DNA of 12,705 bases from JBAZCO01 sp041654915 (GCA_041654915.1 JBAZCO010000047.1:1-12705), one strand, 5' to 3'. Positions 1-8,139 are shown, counted from the stretch's first letter. The notes: generated from the sequence alone by a model not told the origin. Made by a program: numbers and translations.

Positions 1-3000
1 ATGCGCTCTTTATTGCCCTAACACAATGCTCCAAAAGGCTTTCTTTGTAGTCAGTAAGGGCGGCGCACTCATACCTTGCGTGCTCCTTTTTGCCTAAAAT
101 AGGAGATGTTAGATATGCAATTTGCTCATTTAGTATGGCGCTATCGCTAGTAACTTCTATATATTCGGCGGTAAGATAAGGCAAAAACAGCTTATCATCA
201 CTAATTTTGGTGCGCAAACCCGCTCTTGGCTCGTGCCACCAATGCATAACATCCCCTTCCTCGTATTGGCGTTCGGCGTGCAAGAGAATTTGCTCCCTAG
301 TCCGTGCGGGGTTTGATTGCAAGAGCGCCAAAACATCTTGCAGTTGGTCACGATAACCTGTCGCCCCGCCCAATTGATAATATCCGCATCTGGCATTTAG
401 GCGGGATGACACCGTTTGATACATCAACCACTTATTAAATAACTCGTCAAGCGCAACATCCGCCGTCTTTATGTTCACATTGTTGAGTGAATTAAAGTAT
501 TTGAGCGACAATCTCTTTTTTTCCGATATCTCCCCGCTTTCAAGATTGATAACCTGCTTGTACTGCCCCACTGCAACATATATTTTTGCGCCGCCTTTTA
601 AGTTGACATTTGCGCCAATTCTCACATTTGCATTCAAAGCGGCAATATCTATATCCGAAATACTTTCGCCATAAATACGAATGAATGCCTCACGATAGGT
701 TAAGAAGTTTTTTATCTTAACCGTATGGCTATCTGCTTTTTCCGAATAAATAAAGGGGGGAGCAAATGAACTGCCTAACAATGCCTCAAAACTATACAAA
801 AGTTTAAGCTCCGCTTCGCCTTTTAAGTTAATTTCGATTATTTTCACCGCTCCTTCATCTATGGAGTACATTTCGGTTTCCGCTTTTATTCCGTCTAACT
901 CACTGAAAAACACGGTTTTTCCTGCGGAAATTAACACTTTGGAAGTGCCGTTTCTGCCGCCATTGAGGCGCACGGTCTTATCTCCAAGCGTAAGGTGTAT
1001 TTGTTCATAAGGTGTATCTTTTATTGGGTCGTTGTCAAAGCGCAACATACGGTTTTCATATGAATTGTGAAAATATTGCGCTCCTCCACCGTTTTCCGTG
1101 GTGAAAAAGCCGCCTTTTTCCCTGCCAATCACATTTGAATACGGTAGAGGAGGGTATTTAGCAAGCGGCAAAAGATACCCGTCTTGGGTAATGCCACCCG
1201 CCCCGCTCTTTATTAAATATTCGCCCTCCGGTATTGCTGCAACTTCATTTTCCTCATCATGAACTTGAGAAAAATAAAATGTTCTCTCCGGCACATTAAA
1301 GTTTTTGTTTAACAAAATAAATGCGGCGCTTATCAGCCCCTCTGCACCCGAATTTTCACATATTCTGCAATCGCTAATATGCGCATTTTTAAGAATTTCG
1401 GCAACTTCTTGTCTTAATGCGGCATCCGCACCCTTTGGCAAAAGCACCGCAGACGCAGGATTTAGCCCAAAATATCTAAGCTCCGCAAGAGTTATGGCAA
1501 AAGTTTTCACATACGAGAGTTCGCTTGCATCATCCATAAAATAGACAAGCAATTTTTTTCCCGATGTGTAGTTAAAAAATTCATCCCTTGCCCCCCTTTT
1601 ATCCACATCCGCCAAAAATTTGTTATTGTATGGGAGCGACATAAGAGGATATAACAGTTTGTTAGTCAATTCCTGCAAGTGACTGTCACTTCCCGCCTCG
1701 GTGGCAAACCCATAATAATCATCGGGTATGCGCTGTATTTTTTGCAATAAATCTTCATAGTCATCCGACATTATCTTTATTATTTCGGCGCTTGCCCCCG
1801 TCAAAGAGGCAGAAAAAGCAAAGCACGGCTCTAAAACATCACCAAATTGCGGATAAACTGGATTTTCCGTAGTCATCAAGCGTGGACGCCGCTCCGTTCG
1901 CCCTCTGCCAAGGGCATTATATCGGTTGCTCTCCGGCTTAATATCGGTAAGCCCTCTCATTACAAGTGCAACAAATACGGGACGCTCGCCCTTTCTTAAC
2001 CGCCTTTTAGCAATTATTGCTTTATGCTCGTCCAAGTACTCAGTAGTAACAAATAAATTATTAAAGGTAGGATGTGCATTTTGGGCATCATAGGAGCTAA
2101 GCGCCAACGGCTCATAAAAAAACAACCTTTTCCCATTCGGCTCGTCTATTGTTAACTTTTCTATTATCGCAAAAAGATTGGAGTCAAACGACAAGTCTAA
2201 CTTTACATTATCCTCATTATTATGGTATGTTGCCGAAACAGGGGTATAGGAAAAAGCATATTTAGACGGATTATCTTTTAGCGTAATATAGGTGGGTGAG
2301 GATACCTTACCGTCCTCATTCCTAATATAATAATGGCGTCCGGAGCGTTCCTCTGCGCCCTTAATAAAACGGTTAATTATCACGCCGTTCCACATAGTAC
2401 AGCCACCGCCAAGCGCATCACAATACAGCCCCGTTATACCGTCACTCAAGCCCGTCGCTGCAGTAGAGTATTCTACATTAGCTATATATTTATAATACTC
2501 AAGCTTGTTTTTTAAGCTTTTTCGTTCCCTTTCCTCTATTTTTTTGCGGAATGTGTGTTTCTCTTGCTCCTCGGTTAATAGTATTTGTACTCCCCCTATG
2601 CCGGGGTCTTTTTGCATAAGTTTGCGCAGTTTGCCGCCCGTGAGGTAGTTGGTAAGGGATGCCATAATCATCCCTTGGTGGTGCGTCATATATGAATATA
2701 ATACTCGGGTGCGCCCCTCCATATCCAGAGCTTCATAAAAACCATAGTCGCTAAGTCCTCCCGTTGCAGCAATTTTTTCCAAGTTATCTGCCACAGCTTT
2801 GGGATTATATTCCAATGCCAAAAACGAACTGTAAGGAGAAATAATGTTTTTTTCCTTATCACGACCAAGACTTAGCGCATCTATGCCAAAAGCTTTATAT
2901 TGATATCTCAATCCGTCATCAAAGGCGTAGTAACCACTTTCCGAACGCCCAAACAACCCCCGTGAGCGTGCCTTTATTTGCAAGCTTACTGCATTGTGCG

Positions 3001-6000
3001 CACTTGCTCTGCAAAGAGAGCCTTTAGGGGACTGCAAAAACAGCTCTGGCATAATATATTCAAACATTGTTCCCGACCAAGAGAGTAAAGTATTGCCGCA
3101 ATCGGGAGTGAAGTCACGAATTAGCGCTTTCCAATGCGCCGCATCCCCATATAGTGATATATAAACTAGGCTAAGTAGCCTTGACTCGGATGCCAACAAA
3201 TCATAATGCCCGTCAAATCGTTTGGATACAGTGTTGTAACCCAAGTAAAATTGCCGCTTTGAGGGGTCGTAAAGTGCAGATAAATCCGTGCTTTTAATTA
3301 GTTTTTCCACTCTACTCCGCAACAACTTATCCTCTTTGTTATCCAAAAAGCCTTTTAGCATAATCAACGATGCTACAAAGTTACCGCTGTCTATGCTTGA
3401 CACAAAGGGAACTGCAGGTGTTTTTTTGGCAATGTAATACCAATTGTAAAGGTTTCCGTGCCACTTTTCCAAATTTTCAATGGCGGAAACAATATCTTTT
3501 AGGGTCAAAATCGCATCCGACCTATTGGTTTCTCCCAAAATTACCGCACAAATTTCGGCAATAATTTGAAAGCCTATATTGGTGGGCGAAGTGGTTTCCG
3601 ACATACCCTTATACGGTTTTATTTGTAGATTGTCGGCAATAAGTGAGCCGCTTTTTCGCATATACCTAAAATAAAGGTATGTTTTTTTAAGGTATGAGCG
3701 CATTATATCGGTATATTCAAGTTTTTCCTCCTGCTCCTCCCCGCTCTTATATACCAAATAATATATAGCGTAACTTGCCGCAGCAAAAATAAGGACAGGA
3801 ATATATGGTGCTCCGCCAATCAAAAGCGCAAGCGCAATCAAGGGCGCAATTATCATAGATGGAGCAGTTTCGTTTATAAATTTACCGCTCATACTTTGAC
3901 TTTGATAAAAAGTTTTCCACTCCAATAATGAGCCGCCGCTTATCATCCGCCAAAATGTGGTGATTACCAGCCTGGCATTGCACAAAGCGTAATACGGCAG
4001 CAATCCCGCCTCAATAACTGCGTTTGATATTGACAGTGCTATATCTTTTGCCGTGTATCGTGGGCGAATCTTTTCTTTTACCGCCCGCCTTAGCATACCT
4101 ATAACATCTAAAATTACGGGGGCGAGTAGCAACAGGGCAAACACCGTCCAAACATATGGATAAAATAAACTTATCACGCCTACCGCCAAAGTAAATATAG
4201 GGAATAGAATATTGATAAAATTGCGAATTATCAAAAACTTGTATATCGGGCGGATTTTGGATATATGCCTTGTTCCATCTTTCTTTTTCCACCCACGACC
4301 AATAAAGGGTAACAGCTGTATATCCCCTCTAGCCCACCGCTTTATGCGCTCCCTATCGGCAACAAAGTTTTTTGGGGCATCCTCATAAAGGACAGAGCCA
4401 GATGCGGTTTCTAAAATTGCGCCCTCAATTATATCGTGGGAGAGTATTTTGTTGTCGGGAAATACACCGTCTAACTTGTTATAAAAGGACTTGATGCGGA
4501 ATATCCCCTTGCCGCAAAATATATCTCTTGTAAAGACATTGTAATACAAGCTTGAGTAGTTTGGATAGTTAATAAAAGCCGACTCTCTGCGGAAACGCTT
4601 GGCAAAGGGGGTTATTAAACTAAACAAGTTATAGCGGCTTCTTGCTGTTATCAAGTCATATCTTGCGTTTGCGGGGTGGGCGATGATATTTATCAATTCT
4701 TTTGCCCCGCCAACAGATAAAATATTGTCTGCGTCTAGCGTAAGCATATATGAAGGACTGCCAACACAATGGTTAGAAATATAGCAAAACTCATCTTTTT
4801 CGCCCGTAATAAGGTACTTGACTAACTCGTTTATCGCCCCCCTCTTTCTCTCGTACGCTTTGTATCGCCCATCGATATTTTTGCGTTTTCTTATATAAAT
4901 ACAATATCCTTCTCGCCCTTCATACTCACGAGCGGCATCAATAATAGCGCCGTCCTCTACGGTTTCTTCTGTATCGGCAGGCTTTAAGTCAATTAAAAGT
5001 GCGGCAGTAATATTTGCGTCTGCATTGCTTTCTCTAATTATTTCTAGGTGTTTGAGCGCCTCTTTCATTTGCTCTTCCGAGCCGATAAATTCGGCAATTG
5101 TAATAATTGTATTATGCTCACTTGGAATATTTAGATAATTCATTTCGGGTAACGGGCGTGGCTTAACTGTTTCGGACAAGATATTATTTATAATTGCCTC
5201 CGCTATAATAAACAGCGGTGGCAAGGCGGCAATTGCCGCCGCAAAACTTCTAAAAATAAAGTACACCGCTGCCGAAAGTCCGACCGTTAACAAAAACATC
5301 GCCCCTATATAGAGATACTCTTTTATTATACTATTCTTTTCTTTAAGCTTAACTAGGTAATAGCCGCTCCTTACATACTTTATCAGCTTAGCAGTATGCT
5401 CCAAAAGCACGGTAATTGGGTCTATATTGTTAAATTTTGCAAGGTTTACCAACTTTTTAGCAACCAACAGTTCTCCTGCATTTATTCTGTCACTAATATC
5501 TGCAATGCGGGAAAGGTATAATTTTTTTGTGTTAAAGGACATATCCTTGTATGCACCTCGTGCCGAAAGTTCACGGTCAACCACGCTGAGCCCAAGCGCA
5601 TCCTCGTCACCCAAGATATCTTGCAAGTTTTTTAGCGTATCAAACAAGTATTTTGCCATTCGTGTTGTATCTACAACGGACATAGAATGGTTAAAGCCTA
5701 TACTCTCCACATTAACACCTTTGCGGGCAAGTTTTTCTTTGATGTCCGGATGTGAATTATGTTTTAAAAAATAATATAGATAAATATCACTTTTGAGAAG
5801 TGGCTCAAAGTATCCCCTTTGGCTCAATCTCTCCATTTTGTTGTAATGAATAATGCGGCGAGATAGCATATATATCTGCTCAAGCACAGCTAGCCCTATT
5901 GCACTCCTCAAAGCCCGTATTTCATGATAGTTCAAAATACTTTCGTTATTAACTATATCAATTGCCTTTTTTATTCTCTCAAAATTCAATAGACCAGCGG

Positions 6001-6397
6001 AGTTTTCAACAATATAGCGTGCAATAACAAGCACCCTAACCCCACCAATAGAACGGGGCAAAAGCGAAAATTCTCTCATATTGAAGCCATCAATAAACCT
6101 TTTTACATAATATAGGTTTTCAAAATACCATTTTTCGCCCTCGGTGACAGGCTTATTGCGCCTAACCTTGGCAGATACAACCCTTTCTGCCCGTGCTAAG
6201 TATCTTAGCAGAGGCTGTATGCTCACACCTCTGCCCCTCTCTATCACTCGGTTTTCTCGGGCAATATTGCGGATACCGCTAAAAAAATCCTCGTCGGAAA
6301 GTTTTTTTAGTTCCCTCTTTGACGGCTGTCTTTTAGGTATAAAAAACACAGTCAATACCGCTAGTGCGGCTATAATTCCAATAATATAGTAAAGCAT
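1..6397 (-). CDS. Cyclic beta-1,2-glucan synthase-like giant membrane protein (3' end outside window)
   Basis: The frame is open from ATG at 6397 to the window edge, at least 2132 residues; characterised family members have about 2800. Seen: a membrane anchor at about 1-20, a helical region, membrane segments near 363-406, then a GT84-like transferase with D555-A-D557, H654-D655-I-I-E658 and R684-I-K-R-W688. More membrane segments follow near 725-775 and 842-880. Residues about 930-1260 resemble the cyclisation (glycoamylase-like, GH189/GH144-type) domain, with T1238-H-H-Q-G-M. From about 1315 the protein resembles GH94 glycoside phosphorylases, with Y-R-D-Q-L-Q-D around D2017 and H2052-W-W-H-E. 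From the family: UDP-glucose is polymerised to beta-1,2-glucan, trimmed for length and cyclised at the membrane. The GH94 general-acid motif expected downstream lies outside the window. A TTG at 6415, four bases after GGCGG, is an alternative start adding six hydrophobic residues. No partner gene is adjacent; the gene is divergent from rnpB. Confidence 0.85.
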   Translation of the reverse strand, partial: MLYYIIGIIAALAVLTVFFIPKRQPSKRELKKLSDEDFFSGIRNIARENRVIERGRGVSIQPLLRYLARAERVVSAKVRRNKPVTEGEKWYFENLYYVKRFIDGFNMREFSLLPRSIGGVRVLVIARYIVENSAGLLNFERIKKAIDIVNNESILNYHEIRALRSAIGLAVLEQIYMLSRRIIHYNKMERLSQRGYFEPLLKSDIYLYYFLKHNSHPDIKEKLARKGVNVESIGFNHSMSVVDTTRMAKYLFDTLKNLQDILGDEDALGLSVVDRELSARGAYKDMSFNTKKLYLSRIADISDRINAGELLVAKKLVNLAKFNNIDPITVLLEHTAKLIKYVRSGYYLVKLKEKNSIIKEYLYIGAMFLLTVGLSAAVYFIFRSFAAAIAALPPLFIIAEAIINNILSETVKPRPLPEMNYLNIPSEHNTIITIAEFIGSEEQMKEALKHLEIIRESNADANITAALLIDLKPADTEETVEDGAIIDAAREYEGREGYCIYIRKRKNIDGRYKAYERKRGAINELVKYLITGEKDEFCYISNHCVGSPSYMLTLDADNILSVGGAKELINIIAHPANARYDLITARSRYNLFSLITPFAKRFRRESAFINYPNYSSLYYNVFTRDIFCGKGIFRIKSFYNKLDGVFPDNKILSHDIIEGAILETASGSVLYEDAPKNFVADRERIKRWARGDIQLLPFIGRGWKKKDGTRHISKIRPIYKFLIIRNFINILFPIFTLAVGVISLFYPYVWTVFALLLLAPVILDVIGMLRRAVKEKIRPRYTAKDIALSISNAVIEAGLLPYYALCNARLVITTFWRMISGGSLLEWKTFYQSQSMSGKFINETAPSMIIAPLIALALLIGGAPYIPVLIFAAASYAIYYLVYKSGEEQEEKLEYTDIMRSYLKKTYLYFRYMRKSGSLIADNLQIKPYKGMSETTSPTNIGFQIIAEICAVILGETNRSDAILTLKDIVSAIENLEKWHGNLYNWYYIAKKTPAVPFVSSIDSGNFVASLIMLKGFLDNKEDKLLRSRVEKLIKSTDLSALYDPSKRQFYLGYNTVSKRFDGHYDLLASESRLLSLVYISLYGDAAHWKALIRDFTPDCGNTLLSWSGTMFEYIMPELFLQSPKGSLCRASAHNAVSLQIKARSRGLFGRSESGYYAFDDGLRYQYKAFGIDALSLGRDKEKNIISPYSSFLALEYNPKAVADNLEKIAATGGLSDYGFYEALDMEGRTRVLYSYMTHHQGMIMASLTNYLTGGKLRKLMQKDPGIGGVQILLTEEQEKHTFRKKIEERERKSLKNKLEYYKYIANVEYSTAATGLSDGITGLYCDALGGGCTMWNGVIINRFIKGAEERSGRHYYIRNEDGKVSSPTYITLKDNPSKYAFSYTPVSATYHNNEDNVKLDLSFDSNLFAIIEKLTIDEPNGKRLFFYEPLALSSYDAQNAHPTFNNLFVTTEYLDEHKAIIAKRRLRKGERPVFVALVMRGLTDIKPESNRYNALGRGRTERRPRLMTTENPVYPQFGDVLEPCFAFSASLTGASAEIIKIMSDDYEDLLQKIQRIPDDYYGFATEAGSDSHLQELTNKLLYPLMSLPYNNKFLADVDKRGARDEFFNYTSGKKLLVYFMDDASELSYVKTFAITLAELRYFGLNPASAVLLPKGADAALRQEVAEILKNAHISDCRICENSGAEGLISAAFILLNKNFNVPERTFYFSQVHDEENEVAAIPEGEYLIKSGAGGITQDGYLLPLAKYPPLPYSNVIGREKGGFFTTENGGGAQYFHNSYENRMLRFDNDPIKDTPYEQIHLTLGDKTVRLNGGRNGTSKVLISAGKTVFFSELDGIKAETEMYSIDEGAVKIIEINLKGEAELKLLYSFEALLGSSFAPPFIYSEKADSHTVKIKNFLTYREAFIRIYGESISDIDIAALNANVRIGANVNLKGGAKIYVAVGQYKQVINLESGEISEKKRLSLKYFNSLNNVNIKTADVALDELFNKWLMYQTVSSRLNARCGYYQLGGATGYRDQLQDVLALLQSNPARTREQILLHAERQYEEGDVMHWWHEPRAGLRTKISDDKLFLPYLTAEYIEVTSDSAILNEQIAYLTSPILGKKEHARYECAALTDYKESLLEHCVRAIKSA

Positions 6398-6425
6398 ACA
6401 AAAAATTATTGACAAGCATCCGCCA

Positions 6426-6431
6426 ATTATA
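6426..6431 (-). promoter_or_regulatory. Possible -10 box for the glucan synthase gene
   Basis: A TATAAT lies on the minus strand about 28 bases before the ATG, in the 120-bp spacer divergent from rnpB. I see no good -35 box 16-18 bases upstream, so this is a weak call. A start near 6419 would leave GGCGG (6424-6420) outside the transcript. Confidence 0.25.
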
Positions 6432-6482
6432 CGGTATGAATATTCCCCGATATAAAACGGCAAAAAATACCGCCTAAAGCTG

Positions 6483-6512
6483 TTGTTAAATCGATGCTGA
6501 CTGTGGTATAAT
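6483..6512 (+). promoter_or_regulatory. Sigma-A promoter of rnpB
   Basis: A -35 box TTGTTA (6483-6488), an 18-bp spacer and a perfect TATAAT (6507-6512) preceded by TGG form an extended -10 promoter. Transcription should start about six bases later, at 6518-6519, where the P1 helix of the RNase P RNA begins. Agreement of promoter and RNA 5' end supports both calls. Confidence 0.85.
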
Positions 6513-6517
6513 CTATT

Positions 6518-6846
6518 AGCGAGGTAGCCGGACGGTCGCATCGTTTAAGATGAGGAAAGTCCGAGCATCACAGGGCAAAAGCGGCAGGCAACTCCTGCCG
6601 GAGGCGACTCTAGGGAAAGTGCAACAGAAATAAACCGCAACTCTAACGAGTTGTAAGGGTGGAAAGGTGAGGTAAGAGCTCACCAGCAGTTCGGCGACGA
6701 AATTGGCTATGCAAACCCCGCTTGATGCAAGAGAATGGAGCAAATGGAAAGCCCGTCCTGCTCCTAAATCGCTTGAGCGCACAGGCGACTGTGCGCCTAG
6801 ATAGATGACCGTTTAAGACAGAACTCGGCTTACAGACTACCTCGCT
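6518..6846 (+). ncRNA. rnpB: RNase P RNA, bacterial type A
   Basis: This is the catalytic RNA of ribonuclease P, which removes 5' leaders from pre-tRNAs. The ends form a perfect 10-bp P1 helix (AGCGAGGTAG at 6518-6527 with CTACCTCGCT at 6837-6846). P2 is ACGGTC with GACCGT, and P3 is a short CATC/GATG hairpin. The universally conserved core is present: GAGGAAAGTCCGAGC on the 5' side, ACAGAAATAAACCGC, GGTAAGAGCTCACC, GCAAACC, CTTGAGC, CCTAGATAGATGACCG and the 3' P4 strand in GACAGAACTCGGCTTAC. The fold matches type A, not the Bacillus type B. One oddity is that the P15/L15 region reads GCTCCTAAATCGCTTGAG, without the GGU that usually pairs with the tRNA 3' CCA. Confidence 0.96.
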
Positions 6847-6851
6847 TATTT

Positions 6852-6966
6852 AAAAAATATGTGGCGCATTATATTTATATAATGTTAGCTCTTTTTAACC
6901 ATTTCCGTTACCGCAAGCGTTAACTTTTTGCCTTGCGGTATTTTTTATTTGCGCCACATATTTTTT
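6852..6966. repeat. 16-bp perfect inverted repeat enclosing two hairpins
   Basis: AAAAAATATGTGGCGC (6852-6867) is exactly complementary to 6951-6966. Between the arms lie an AT-only 8-bp hairpin (about 6867-6884) and the rnpB terminator hairpin (6909-6940), so RNA from either strand could fold into a three-way junction. Both outer arms run into six Ts on their own 3' side, consistent with a bidirectional terminator between convergent transcription units. Confidence 0.7.
6909..6946 (+). terminator. Intrinsic terminator of rnpB
   Basis: A perfect 9-bp stem (TACCGCAAG at 6909-6917 with CTTGCGGTA at 6932-6940) with a 14-base loop is followed at once by TTTTTT (6941-6946). It lies about 60 bases after the RNase P RNA. 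Confidence 0.88.
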
Positions 6967-7022
6967 CAGCCGCATCTTTTTGCGACTTTTGGGCGTATTC
7001 GAACGGTTACAGGGTTGCACCC

Positions 7023-7065
7023 AAACGCTCCTTGCCGTACCGCTTGTACGGCTTTAGGAGCGTTT
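7023..7065. repeat. Strong orphan stem-loop
   Basis: AAACGCTCCT (7023-7032) pairs with AGGAGCGTTT (7056-7065). After a small asymmetric internal loop, GCCGTAC (7034-7040) pairs with GTACGGC (7046-7052) over a CGCTT loop. All 17 pairs are Watson-Crick. Neither strand has a T-tract next to it, so it is not a standard intrinsic terminator. It may be an RNA 3'-end stabiliser, a processing site or a REP-like element. Confidence 0.7.
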
Positions 7066-7191
7066 CCGTCCAAATCCACCTCAAAATTCATCAAAAATCT
7101 GCTGCTTACTAACCTCTAACAATCCTAAACAGAGTTTAGCCGTTACCCTGTACACTTCGGCGGGAACTTCGCACAAAATCACACCAAAATA

Positions 7192-7390
7192 CAAGACAAA
7201 TTGCTACTGCCGTGCTTTTTACTGTTTTTCACAGGGTTTAAGTTGTGCTTACAGCTTAACAATCGCAAAACAGGGTTTTTTCTGCTGCCGTGCTTTTTTA
7301 TGTTTTTCACAGGGTTGGAGTGGCGCTTGCAAAATCTTAACAATTGCAAAGTCCAAGGCAAATTGCTACTGTCGCACTTATCTAACTTTT
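7192..7390. repeat. Imperfect 39/78-bp tandem repeat with ACAGGGTT phasing
   Basis: ACAGGGTT occurs at 7231, 7270 and 7309, exactly 39 bases apart. Alternate units resemble each other: 7207-7238 and 7285-7316 match at 30 of 32 positions, giving a 78-bp higher-order period. A partial further copy of the AAATTGCTACTG segment (near 7199) appears at about 7360. The pattern reads B-A-B-A-B, with the outer copies more diverged. Confidence 0.7.
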
Positions 7391-7416
7391 GACGACATTA
7401 CTCTTTACTATTTATG

Positions 7417-8118
7417 CTATATTTGCAAGTTTTCTTTGGCTATCGCCTCTTTTAGCTTAAAAAGCGCTCCTTTCTCTATTCGTGAAACATAGGAGCGGGA
7501 GATGCCAAGAATATTGGATACTTCCTGTTGGGTGAGAATATTGCCGTCCTTTAGTCCAAAACGATGTTTGATTATCAAGCGTTCTCGCTCGTTTAAATAA
7601 TTATCTATAATCTTTAGCAAGCTTGACTTTAACATCTGGCTTTCTAGTTGGCTGTATACAGTCTCTTCATCTATGGATAACATATCAATCAGCATCATCT
7701 CATTACCGTCCTTATCTCTGCCTATATTTTCATAAAGGGATATATTGCCCTGTTGCTTTTTATACCCTCTTAATGCCATTAAGATTTCATTTTCAATACA
7801 TCGGCTTGCATAGGTGGCTAGCTGTGTACCCTTGCCCTCCTCAAATGTGTTGATGGCTTTAATTAACCCCAATGTTCCCACTGATATTAATTCGTCTTGG
7901 TCGGGATAATTGGTGTACTTTTTTGATATGTATACGACTAAGCGCAAATTATGCCTAATTAACACATCACGAGCATCCATATCCCCGTCTTTGAACTTCC
8001 TAAGATATTCCTTTTCCTTTTCCGAACTTAACGGGTGGGGAAAGGAATTGCTGTTCTCCAACCTAGAAGTAAACAATAATATATTACTAAGAATTGCAAA
8101 AAAACCTTCTAATAAAAT
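7417..8118 (-). CDS. sigK: RNA polymerase sporulation sigma factor SigK, apparent AUU start with pro-sequence
   Basis: SigK directs late mother-cell transcription during sporulation. Identity rests on the S-F-P-H-P-L-S entry, sigma region 2 (DELISVGTLGLIKAI, then LATYASRCIENEI), the SigK-like DKDGNE stretch and the region 4 helix-turn-helix ending ISRSYVSRIEK. SigE differs at these places. The only ordinary start codon in frame is TTG at 8076, which has no ribosome binding site and removes most of the pro-sequence. The frame stays open upstream and encodes a hydrophobic lead ending GFFAILSNILLF, resembling the SigK pro-peptide removed by SpoIVFB. A perfect GGAGG (8128-8124) lies five bases before ATT at 8118, giving 233 residues; I therefore chose 8118. 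The TTG start would give 219. The gene follows the pseudouridine synthase by 62 bases but has its own candidate promoter. It is contiguous, with no skin-type interruption. Confidence 0.9.
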   Translation of the reverse strand: MLLEGFFAILSNILLFTSRLENSNSFPHPLSSEKEKEYLRKFKDGDMDARDVLIRHNLRLVVYISKKYTNYPDQDELISVGTLGLIKAINTFEEGKGTQLATYASRCIENEILMALRGYKKQQGNISLYENIGRDKDGNEMMLIDMLSIDEETVYSQLESQMLKSSLLKIIDNYLNERERLIIKHRFGLKDGNILTQQEVSNILGISRSYVSRIEKGALFKLKEAIAKENLQI

Positions 8119-8139
8119 AGCCGCCTCCGCAAGGCTATT
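8116..8139 (-). promoter_or_regulatory. Hairpin over the sigK ribosome binding site
   Basis: On the minus strand AATAGCC (8139-8133) pairs perfectly with GGCTATT (8122-8116) across a 10-base loop. GGAGG sits in the loop and the proposed AUU start (8118-8116) in the 3' arm. It can form only in RNA begun upstream of 8139. Confidence 0.55.

Larger units (their letters stand above)
6967..7416. other. Convergent non-coding spacer between rnpB and sigK
   Basis: I see no credible gene in these 450 bases. Short ORFs exist on both strands, but they lie over repeats and lack ribosome binding sites. The spacer holds a strong hairpin (7023-7065), a small CTAAAC-AGA-GTTTAG hairpin near 7125-7139, four copies of ACAGGGTT (7009, 7231, 7270, 7309) and a 39-bp-phased repeat from about 7192. 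No clear U-tailed terminator for sigK is visible. Confidence 0.6.

Noticed and set aside
471..5774. Several plus-strand ORFs of 60-115 codons opposite the glucan synthase gene
   Set aside because: They are antisense shadows of a continuous, well-motivated coding frame and show no domains or ribosome binding sites.
6462..6946. 12-base GCGGTATTTTTT in inverted orientation on both sides of rnpB (6462-6473 and 6935-6946)
   Set aside because: Low-complexity 12-mers are expected to recur by chance in a window of this size, and one copy is simply part of the terminator.
6852..6966. A MITE inserted after rnpB
   Set aside because: Inverted repeats are present, but I see no target-site duplication and no second copy in the window; a terminator role explains the structure better.
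6990..7020. TTCGAA sequence resembling a tRNA T-loop
   Set aside because: The flanking bases do not form a T-stem, and no acceptor or anticodon arm can be drawn.
7192..7390. CRISPR array
   Set aside because: Whole units resemble each other instead of alternating constant repeats with unique spacers, only three phased motifs exist, and no cas gene is present.
7179..7392. Two overlapping short ORFs on opposite strands, one with a repeated N-P-V-K-N-x-K-K-H-G-S peptide
   Set aside because: The repeated peptide follows from the underlying DNA repeat; neither ORF has a ribosome binding site or recognisable domain.
7417..8118. SigE, or a sigK split by a skin-like element
   Set aside because: The FP-PLS, DKDGNE and ISRSYVSRIEK motifs point to SigK over SigE, and the coding frame is unbroken from region 2 through region 4.
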